Below the pieces are notes generated by a model. That model did not search any database, was not told the DNA's origin, and saw only the letters and a program-made list of their open reading frames with translations. A DNA stretch of 64,000 bases from contig NZ_JBQCJW010000016.1 of NCBI RefSeq assembly GCF_051967575.1, positions 5,583 to 69,582 of the forward strand. Reading direction: 5' to 3'. This document shows, in pieces, positions 58,589-64,000 of the stretch. How positions within the stretch are numbered: the first letter of the stretch is position 1; each line of letters opens with the position of its first letter. Made by a program: the position numbers and the translations under genes. The stretch comes from Solibacillus silvestris_B (GTDB taxonomy: Bacteria > Bacillota > Bacilli > Bacillales_A > Planococcaceae).

Positions 58589-59875
58589 TTAAAGTTGAGA
58601 AAATGCCCAATCTACTGCTTTTAATGTTTCTTCTACATCTGCCTCTGTATGCTCAGTTGTCAAGAACCATGCTTCATATTTCGAAGGGGCCAAATTAATG
58701 CCTTGAGACAGCATTAATTTAAAGAAGCGCCCGAACATTTCGCCGTCTGTATTTTCCGCTTGCTCATAGTTTTCCACTTTTACATCCGTGAAGTAAATGG
58801 CAAATGCGCCTTTTAAACGATTTAGTGTAATTGTCACATCATGTTTTTTTGCAGCAGCTAGAATGCCTACCTCGAGCAATGCTCCTAAGCGGTCCATTTC
58901 CTCGTAAATCCCAGTTTGCTGCAACACTTCAAGACATGCGATGCCTGCTTGCATGCTTGCAGGGTTTCCGGCCATTGTTCCCGCCTGATATGCTGGGCCA
59001 AGCGGAGCCACTGTATCCATCACTTCCTTACGACCGCCGTATGCGCCGATAGGAAGACCGCCCCCGATGACTTTCCCCATTGCGACTAAGTCTGGTGTTA
59101 AGCCCAGCATTGTATGTGCAGCCCCGTAGTGGAAACGGAATGCGGTAATGACTTCATCATGGATTGTTAATGCCCCGTATTTTTTTGCGACGGCATGTAC
59201 ATGCTCCAGAAATCCTTTATGCGGCTCCACAATGCCGAAGTTGCCTACAATTGGCTCAATTAAAATCCCTGCTATTTCATTACCCCATTTTTCCATTGCT
59301 AATGTAAATTCTTCTTTATTGTTAAATGGTACTGTAATGACTTCAGTAGCGACAGCCTGAGGCACACCGGCAGAGTCGGGGGAGCCTAATGTAGCCGGAC
59401 CGGAACCCGCAGCTACAAGTACTTGGTCGAAATGTCCGTGGTAGCAACCGGCGAATTTGATGATTTTTGTACGGCCGGTATATGCGCGGGCTACACGCAC
59501 GCATGTCATTACCGCTTCTGTCCCGGAATTGTTGAAACGCACTTTATCCAATGTAGGGATCGCTTCTTTCAGCATTTTCGCAAACTTGATTTCGTGCTCT
59601 GTCGGTGTGCCGAACAATACCCCTGTTTCAGCCGCATGTGCGATTGCCTTTGCGATGTGTGGATGACCGTGTCCAGTGACGATCGGCCCATAAGCTGCCA
59701 AGTAGTCGATATAACGGTTGCCGTCAACATCCCAAAAATATGCCCCTTTACCGCGTGCCATGACGACAGGTGCGCCACCGCCTACTGCTTTATATGATCG
59801 GGATGGGCTGTTTACCCCCCCTACGATATGTTCGAGTGCTTCTGTGTGAAGTTGCTCTGATTTTGTATGATTCAT
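58589..59875 (-). CDS. gsaB: Glutamate-1-semialdehyde 2,1-aminomutase, orphan copy (GsaB)
   Basis: 428 aa class III aminotransferase fold. NNSGTEAVMTCVRVARAYTG, PLP Lys268 in MGKVIGGGLPIGAYGG, and SPSRSYKAVGGG near the N-terminus mark it as GSA aminomutase, making 5-aminolevulinate for haem. It is outside any hem operon and matches the second copy (gsaB) next to ygaE and bcp in B. subtilis. TTTGGAGGAG precedes the ATG. Confidence 0.93.
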   Translation of the reverse strand: MNHTKSEQLHTEALEHIVGGVNSPSRSYKAVGGGAPVVMARGKGAYFWDVDGNRYIDYLAAYGPIVTGHGHPHIAKAIAHAAETGVLFGTPTEHEIKFAKMLKEAIPTLDKVRFNNSGTEAVMTCVRVARAYTGRTKIIKFAGCYHGHFDQVLVAAGSGPATLGSPDSAGVPQAVATEVITVPFNNKEEFTLAMEKWGNEIAGILIEPIVGNFGIVEPHKGFLEHVHAVAKKYGALTIHDEVITAFRFHYGAAHTMLGLTPDLVAMGKVIGGGLPIGAYGGRKEVMDTVAPLGPAYQAGTMAGNPASMQAGIACLEVLQQTGIYEEMDRLGALLEVGILAAAKKHDVTITLNRLKGAFAIYFTDVKVENYEQAENTDGEMFGRFFKLMLSQGINLAPSKYEAWFLTTEHTEADVEETLKAVDWAFSQL

Positions 59876-59900
59876 AATTTACTCCTCCAAAGTAGCTTAC

Positions 59901-59915
59901 ATGAAATGATTTCAT
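59901..59915. promoter_or_regulatory. 7-1-7 palindrome between gsaB and bcp
   Basis: ATGAAATGATTTCAT, a perfect 7-1-7 dyad of the Fur-family geometry but not the PerR or Fur sequence; 26 bp before the gsaB start. Confidence 0.45.
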
Positions 59916-59954
59916 TTCTATTGTAGTATGTTATGAAAGGGAACGCCAAAGAAT

Positions 59955-59983
59955 TTGAAACAACGGGCATTGTTTTGTACGAT
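59955..59983 (+). promoter_or_regulatory. SigA promoter of bcp
   Basis: TTGAAA, 17-bp spacer, TACGAT, 28 bp before the ATG. It shows that an open frame reaching back to 59933 is not the real N-terminus. Confidence 0.6.
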
Positions 59984-60010
59984 AGAAGAAAATTTTGGAG
60001 GGAATACGTA

Positions 60011-60481
60011 ATGACATTAGAGAAATTGCAGGCGCCAATGTTTGAATTGCAAAACGATAAGGGAGAAATGATTTCTTTGGAACACTATAAAGGAAAAAAC
60101 GTTATTCTTTATTTTTATCCGAAAGATTTGACGCCTGGCTGTACGACGCAAGCGTGCGATTTCCGCGATAAGCATAGAGATTTTACGGATTTAAATGCGG
60201 TTATTTTAGGTGTGAGCCTAGATGATGCTGCGAAACATACGAAATTCATCGAAAAACACGGTTTGCCTTTTTCATTGTTGGTCGATAAGAATCATGAGAT
60301 AGCGGAAAAATACGGTGTATGGACATTGAAGAAAAACTTCGGAAAAGAGTATATGGGGATTGAGCGTACGACGTTTTTAATTAATGAAAAAGGCATCATC
60401 GAAAAAGAATGGCGTAAAGTACGTGTAAAAAATCATATTGATGATGTGTTAAACTATTTAAAAAATCGCACTATTAACTAA
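60011..60481 (+). CDS. bcp: Thiol peroxidase Bcp (peroxiredoxin Q)
   Basis: 156 aa. Peroxidatic Cys44 in LTPGCTTQACDF and resolving Cys49 five residues on, the Bcp subtype pattern. Reduces hydroperoxides with thioredoxin-type donors. ATG 60011 follows TTGGAGGGAATACGTA. A gap of only 22 bp separates it from the next gene, so they are likely cotranscribed. Fits the oxidative-stress neighbourhood with perR. Confidence 0.93.
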   Translation: MTLEKLQAPMFELQNDKGEMISLEHYKGKNVILYFYPKDLTPGCTTQACDFRDKHRDFTDLNAVILGVSLDDAAKHTKFIEKHGLPFSLLVDKNHEIAEKYGVWTLKKNFGKEYMGIERTTFLINEKGIIEKEWRKVRVKNHIDDVLNYLKNRTIN

Positions 60482-60502
60482 GTGCAAAAAGGGGAGTTAT
60501 AA

Positions 60503-61450
60503 ATGGCAACGATTTACTTTACATTTACACCACGCGAAGATTTGAAACAGCCGCTTTTGAAGGAATTTCCTCAAGTGGAGTTTTTGTTCGACACGAAGCT
60601 TGATGTCGAAAAGCTGGCGCAAGCAGATATTTTAGTGACATATGGCGAGGATTTGAAAGAGCACCATTTGCAGTATGCCGATAAGCTGCAGTGGATTTTC
60701 GTAGCATCTGCCGGAATTGAAAAAATGCCTGCGGAAGCGATTGCAAAACGCAATATTGTCGTATCAAATGTACGCGGTATACATAAAAAGCCGATGACAG
60801 AATCAATTTTAGCGCATATTTTATCGTTAAAACGTGTATTGCCTTTCATCTATGAACACCAACAGAAAAAAGAATGGAATAAAAAAGCCAATCCGACAGA
60901 ATTAAACGGCAGCACTGCGCTTATTATCGGACCAGGCGCCATCGGAGGAGAAATCGGACGTATTCTACAAGCATTTGATGTATATACAATTGGCTGCAAT
61001 CGTTCTGGCCAGGAAGCTCCTTATATGAATGAAACATATAAGCTTGATGATTTAAAACATCATCTCCACAAAGCGGATATTGTTATATCAATGCTGCCGT
61101 CCACGAATGAAACAAAGCATTTATTAGATCGAGGGCATTTTGAATTGATGAAGGATGCCGCGATATTCATGAACTTTGGACGCGGGGATTTAGTGGAAAC
61201 AAATACTCTTATCAAAGTATTGCAAGATGGATTGATTGCCCACGCGGTATTGGATGTTTATGAAATTGAGCCTTTGCCATCACATAGTCCGCTATGGGAT
61301 TTGGACAATGTGACACTTTCACCGCATTTTTCAAGCCATTCTTCTCGTTATGTAGAGCGCAGTTTAGATATTTTTAAGCCAAGTTTACAAAAATGGCTGA
61401 ATGGAGAAAGAAATTTGGAAAATAAAATGGATATACTTCGTGGATACTAA
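60503..61450 (+). CDS. D-2-hydroxyacid dehydrogenase family protein
   Basis: 315 aa. NAD(P)-binding loop IGPGAIGGEIGRIL near residue 145, catalytic Arg in MNFGRGDLVE, Glu in YEIEPLPSHSPLW and His in LSPHFSSHS, so the Arg-Glu-His triad is complete. Reduces a 2-keto acid to the D-2-hydroxy acid; substrate unknown. AAAGGGGAG precedes the ATG. It lies between bcp and perR; I do not recall it there in B. subtilis. Confidence 0.88.
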   Translation: MATIYFTFTPREDLKQPLLKEFPQVEFLFDTKLDVEKLAQADILVTYGEDLKEHHLQYADKLQWIFVASAGIEKMPAEAIAKRNIVVSNVRGIHKKPMTESILAHILSLKRVLPFIYEHQQKKEWNKKANPTELNGSTALIIGPGAIGGEIGRILQAFDVYTIGCNRSGQEAPYMNETYKLDDLKHHLHKADIVISMLPSTNETKHLLDRGHFELMKDAAIFMNFGRGDLVETNTLIKVLQDGLIAHAVLDVYEIEPLPSHSPLWDLDNVTLSPHFSSHSSRYVERSLDIFKPSLQKWLNGERNLENKMDILRGY

Positions 61451-61547
61451 TTGAGAAAATATCCTAGGGAAAATGGACTTTGCTATCGCCTGTTTTCAAT
61501 TAGCTGTCTCATTCATTGACATTTACTTCAATTGGGATAAGCAATTG

Positions 61548-61577
61548 TTGACAAGTTGTGGAGAAATTCGATACACT
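61548..61577 (+). promoter_or_regulatory. SigA promoter of perR
   Basis: TTGACA, 18-bp spacer, TACACT, 50 bp before the start codon. Confidence 0.7.
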
Positions 61578-61579
61578 AT

Positions 61580-61594
61580 TTATAACAATTATAA
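61580..61594. promoter_or_regulatory. PerR box, autoregulatory
   Basis: TTATAACAATTATAA matches TTATAATNATTATAA with one mismatch and covers the expected transcription start. Confidence 0.8.
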
Positions 61595-61627
61595 ATTAAT
61601 AATATGTATGAAAAGGGGTGCATGACG

Positions 61628-62074
61628 ATGTCTGAAATGCATTTAAAAGATGCGCTGGACACGTTAAAGACTACCGGTGTACGAATTACTCCTCAGCGTC
61701 ATGCGATTTTAGAATATTTAATTCAAAGTATGATTCATCCAACAGCTGATGATATATACAAAGCACTTTGCGACAAGTTTCCTAACATGAGTGTAGCGAC
61801 AGTATATAATAATTTACGTGTATTTCGTGAGGTGGGCTTAGTAAAAGAGCTTACTTACGGAGACGCAGCAAGCCGTTTCGATTTTGTGACGGGCGATCAT
61901 TATCATATGATTTGCGAAAGTTGCGGTAAAATTGTAGACTTCCACTATCCTGGGTTAAATGAAGTAGAGCAATTCGCTTCGCATGTAACAGGCTTTGAAG
62001 TTAATTCACACCGTTTAGAAGTATACGGTACATGTCCTGACTGTATTGCGGTCGGCGCGAAGAAAATTCAATAA
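61628..62074 (+). CDS. perR: Peroxide-sensing repressor PerR (Fur family)
   Basis: 148 aa from ATG 61628, which aligns residue for residue with B. subtilis PerR. Regulatory metal ligands His37, Asp85, His91, His93 and Asp104 are all kept, as are zinc Cys96/Cys99 (CESCG) and the C-terminal CPDC pair. Winged-helix TADDIYKAL, SVATVYNNLRVF. Iron-loaded PerR leaves DNA after His oxidation by H2O2. Earlier in-frame ATGs (61604, 61622) overlap or precede AAAAGGGG. A PerR box sits on its promoter. Confidence 0.95.
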   Translation: MSEMHLKDALDTLKTTGVRITPQRHAILEYLIQSMIHPTADDIYKALCDKFPNMSVATVYNNLRVFREVGLVKELTYGDAASRFDFVTGDHYHMICESCGKIVDFHYPGLNEVEQFASHVTGFEVNSHRLEVYGTCPDCIAVGAKKIQ

Positions 62075-62082
62075 TAATTTAC

Positions 62083-62111
62083 CCTAGTAACGGCTGTTGC
62101 TAGGTTTTTTT
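62083..62111 (+). terminator. Terminator of perR
   Basis: Stem CCTAGTAAC/GTTGCTAGG, 4-nt loop, T7. Confidence 0.88.
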
Positions 62112-62114
62112 ATA

Positions 62115-62150
62115 TGAAAAAACGTGCATTTGCCTTATACAATGCACGTT
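62115..62150 (-). terminator. Terminator of ygzB
   Basis: Minus strand 10-bp stem AACGTGCATT/AATGCACGTT followed by T4 and more. Confidence 0.85.
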
Positions 62151-62157
62151 GGAACTA

Positions 62158-62499
62158 TTATTTTTTGTTGTAATTTTGATTAAATTCTTTTCCTTCCAAT
62201 GTTGGATCCAATGTGAGCGGTTCATTACAATACATGCAAATATCTACACGGCCTAAAACTTTTGTCCATTTTCCGCATTCCGGACAGACGACTTGGACCG
62301 CTTTCGTTGATAATAACCCGATCCAACCATATACAGCTGTACTGCCAATGATGCAAAGAAGCCCGACAGTCATGAAGATCAATACGAGAATTTGATTGTT
62401 TTTAAAGAATATTGCGCCATACATAATAACGAAGCCGATGAAAATAAGGGATAATGCAAATGAGCGGATTTTATTAATTTTACTATTATATTTTTTCAA
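62158..62499 (-). CDS. ygzB: YgzB family membrane protein with zinc ribbon
   Basis: 113 aa. Two membrane segments (FALSLIFIGFVIMYGAIFF; ILVLIFMTVGLLCIIGSTAV) followed by a zinc-ribbon-like CPECGKW ... CMYCNEP. TTG start with AGGAGG eight bases upstream. Convergent to perR as in B. subtilis. Function unknown. Confidence 0.88.
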   Translation of the reverse strand: MKKYNSKINKIRSFALSLIFIGFVIMYGAIFFKNNQILVLIFMTVGLLCIIGSTAVYGWIGLLSTKAVQVVCPECGKWTKVLGRVDICMYCNEPLTLDPTLEGKEFNQNYNKK

Positions 62500-62750
62500 T
62501 TCGATTGCCTCCTAATCTAAATTATACTATAACATAAATTGGATTTAGTTTAGTAGAGTCGAAAGAATTTGGCGGTACTGTAAATCCTCTTCAAGATTAA
62601 TTATAATCCATGAATTAAAAGGTTTTTTATGCTTAAATGTCGAAAGAAAATCTATGGATATTTCTAATAATATAAATTTTATGCCGTAATGAAAAATCCG
62701 AGGCTGTAAAAATTCAATGAGATGACACTAGTTAATTTGGCTTATAGCGC

Positions 62751-62780
62751 TTACAATAACTTAGAAAACCATTATATAGT
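62751..62780 (+). promoter_or_regulatory. Candidate SigA promoter of ygxA
   Basis: TTACAA, 18-bp spacer, TATAGT, 26 bp before the ATG. The ygzB-ygxA gap of about 300 bp holds nothing else recognised. Confidence 0.5.
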
Positions 62781-62805
62781 AGGTAAATTTTATAGGGGGA
62801 TAACA

Positions 62806-63699
62806 ATGGAACATATTTTAAGACCGATTTATCAAGAACGAGCAAGTCAGCCGGATACATTAGGCGTTATTCTAATAAATAAACGTGAAGGCGCTGCAAA
62901 TATGACAGATACATTTGATGCGGTCCTTCTTATTATCGTGAAAGACAGCGATACACCGATCTACTCAAAACACTATATATATGGTGACGCGAAAATGGTT
63001 ATGCATATTTTAACGGAAGAGCGTTTGCGTAAATGGATTTTCATTGGTTCAAACAAGCGACTGGTCGATTGGCTGTTCCATGGCAAAATTATGTTTGACC
63101 GCAACGAGTTTCTATTTAAGCTGCGTTCTGAATTACAGGAGTTCCCATTTTTCGGTCGCAAATTAAAAACAGGTATTCAGTTTGCGAAGCTAATCCGCCG
63201 TTATCAGGAAGGCAAAGAATTATTTGAGGATGGTCACTTTTTGGATGCGTACAATCATGTAGTTGCATCGTTGCATCATTTAGGAAGATTATCGATTATT
63301 GATAGTGGGCATTATCCGGAAGTGACGGTATGGGCTCAAGTAAAGAGAAATGATCCAGCTATATATAAATTATATGAAGAGTTAATTCTGAGTAACGAAA
63401 GTTTGGAAAAACGCTTAGAGCTGCTGTTTTTAGCCGGGGAGTTTCTAATTAACTCAAGAACAAACGATGGCGCGCAACATATATTGGAAACGATGCTTGC
63501 TCAACCTTACTGGACAATCCAGGAATTGCATGATCACCCTGAGCTGAGCTATTACTCTGTAGATTTGGAAGTGTTTGTTGAATATTTAATTGAAAAAGAA
63601 TTAATACTTGTGGAAACAGTGATAGCGAAAAACGATGCAATATTCCATCGCAACTATTATGTAGATCGAAGCTTTGTTGAAAGCGAATACGGGTTATAG
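62806..63699 (+). CDS. ygxA: Nucleotidyltransferase-like protein YgxA
   Basis: 297 aa from the ATG after TAGGGGGGATAACA. Contains an N-terminal nucleotidyltransferase-like domain (ILINKREGAANMTDTFDAVLLIIV; WIFIGSNKRLVDWLFHGKIMFDRNE) and a helical C-terminal half (YNHVVASLHHLGRLSIID). Matches YgxA, the conserved gene in front of an rRNA operon in Bacillus. Biochemical role unknown. Confidence 0.88.
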   Translation: MEHILRPIYQERASQPDTLGVILINKREGAANMTDTFDAVLLIIVKDSDTPIYSKHYIYGDAKMVMHILTEERLRKWIFIGSNKRLVDWLFHGKIMFDRNEFLFKLRSELQEFPFFGRKLKTGIQFAKLIRRYQEGKELFEDGHFLDAYNHVVASLHHLGRLSIIDSGHYPEVTVWAQVKRNDPAIYKLYEELILSNESLEKRLELLFLAGEFLINSRTNDGAQHILETMLAQPYWTIQELHDHPELSYYSVDLEVFVEYLIEKELILVETVIAKNDAIFHRNYYVDRSFVESEYGL

Positions 63700-63707
63700 T
63701 ATATTTA

Positions 63708-63740
63708 TCAGAGCGCTTAAAACGCTCTGAAAGTTTTTTT
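63708..63740 (+). terminator. Terminator after ygxA
   Basis: Perfect 8-bp stem TCAGAGCG/CGCTCTGA, then AAG and T8. Confidence 0.85.
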
Positions 63741-63751
63741 TGAAAAAAGTG

Positions 63752-63781
63752 TTGACGTAATGTTGTATAGTATTGTAATAT
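63752..63781 (+). promoter_or_regulatory. rRNA operon promoter P1
   Basis: TTGACG, 18-bp spacer, TAATAT, followed eight bases later by GTCGCTAAGGCG. Confidence 0.75.
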
Positions 63782-63863
63782 ATTAAATGTCGCTAAGGCG
63801 TACTTGAAAAAACAGCTAAATGACTTTCGGACTTGTCGAAAAAAACTTTCTCAAAAAAAGTTG

Positions 63864-63892
63864 TTGACAACGGCGGGTGGAAATGTTAAATT
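63864..63892 (+). promoter_or_regulatory. rRNA operon promoter P2
   Basis: TTGACA, 17-bp spacer, TAAATT, followed by GTCGCTAAAACGAC. A GC-rich spacer start (ACGGCGGGTGG) as in other Bacillales rrn promoters. Confidence 0.8.
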
Positions 63893-64000
63893 AGAGAAGT
63901 CGCTAAAACGACAACGTACTGAATATGAACCTTGAAAACTGAACAAGCAACGTTAATGAAACAAGCTTCTTAAATGAAGCAAACAATAGATTTCAGCTTT
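63893..64000 (+). other. Leader of a 16S rRNA operon, truncated by the window
   Basis: Contains CCTTGAAAACTGAACAA, the leader sequence regularly found upstream of Bacillales 16S genes, and a stem GAAGC/GCTTC. The 16S gene itself has not begun by base 64000. Confidence 0.8.

Noticed and set aside
59933..60010. N-terminal extension of Bcp
   Set aside because: The promoter -35/-10 lies inside it and TTGGAGGG precedes the family-typical start at 60011.
1..64000. CRISPR arrays, prophage genes, tRNA genes and intact transposase genes
   Set aside because: None found: the only regular array (5144-5493) has no conserved palindromic repeats with unique spacers, and no integrase, phage or transposase frame is present.

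Overview
The window comes from the chromosome of a low-GC, endospore-forming, flagellated Firmicute. The best fit is the Planococcaceae (Solibacillus/Lysinibacillus type). Evidence: gamma-type SASP and PdaA spore genes, MotAB with a SigD-like promoter, SigA promoters close to TTGACA-17-TATAAT, strong AGGAGG ribosome binding sites, frequent TTG/GTG starts, and the Bacillus-like order yfhF-recX-yfhH-yfhJ-yfhP-mutY-sspE-ntdP-ygaD-ygaE-gsaB-bcp-perR-ygzB-ygxA followed by an rRNA operon. No prophage, intact insertion sequence, CRISPR array or tRNA was seen. Family assignments rest on motifs and remembered homologues; no search was run.

Layout. 1-2.6 kb: end of a cell-wall amino-sugar salvage operon (beta-lactamase-fold hydrolase, MurNAc/GlcNAc-type kinase, MurQ). 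2.7-5.1 kb: acyl-CoA dehydrogenase and thiolase. 5.1-5.5 kb: a striking array of 21-bp units. 5.6-9 kb: DEAD-box-like helicase, M29 aminopeptidase, secreted SGNH esterase. 9-15 kb: Dpp-type peptide importer with divergent binding protein. 15-20 kb: SbcDC and small membrane or basic proteins. 20.1-21 kb: TPP riboswitch and thiamine ECF component ThiT. 21.5-26.5 kb: MapB, PPK2, acetyltransferase, beta-carbonic anhydrase, second M29 peptidase. 26.6-30.5 kb: motAB and the pseudouridine catabolic pair psuK-psuG. 30.6-38.7 kb: small proteins, YihY, Fe(II)-type P1B ATPase (PfeT), cystine carrier TcyP, class I fumarase. 39-43.5 kb: MFS carrier, glyoxalase-fold protein, RlmCD, PdaA. 43.5-51.5 kb: the yfh/yga block. 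51.6-57.3 kb: a second complete peptide importer between ygaD and ygaE. 57.4-63.7 kb: YgaE, GsaB, Bcp, a D-2-hydroxyacid dehydrogenase, PerR, YgzB, YgxA. 63.7-64 kb: two tandem rRNA promoters and the leader; 16S lies just beyond the window.

How parts work together. Two peptide importers and two M29 aminopeptidases make a peptide-scavenging theme, and both importers carry CodY-box-like sequences (14/15 match for the second). PerR appears to control itself and the divergent pfeT promoter, since near-consensus PerR boxes sit on both promoters in this window. MurK/MurQ recover muropeptide sugars; PsuK/PsuG recover pseudouridine.

Most unusual signals: (1) the 21-bp array at 5144-5493; (2) a 34-bp perfectly centred dyad over a consensus promoter in front of a kinase with its own winged-helix domain (psuK); (3) an apparent frameshift at an A7 tract at the start of thiT; (4) an orphan promoter/mini-ORF/terminator unit at 38.8-39.0 kb; (5) two copies of a dispersed repeat ending in a conserved hairpin (15.1 and 31.4 kb).
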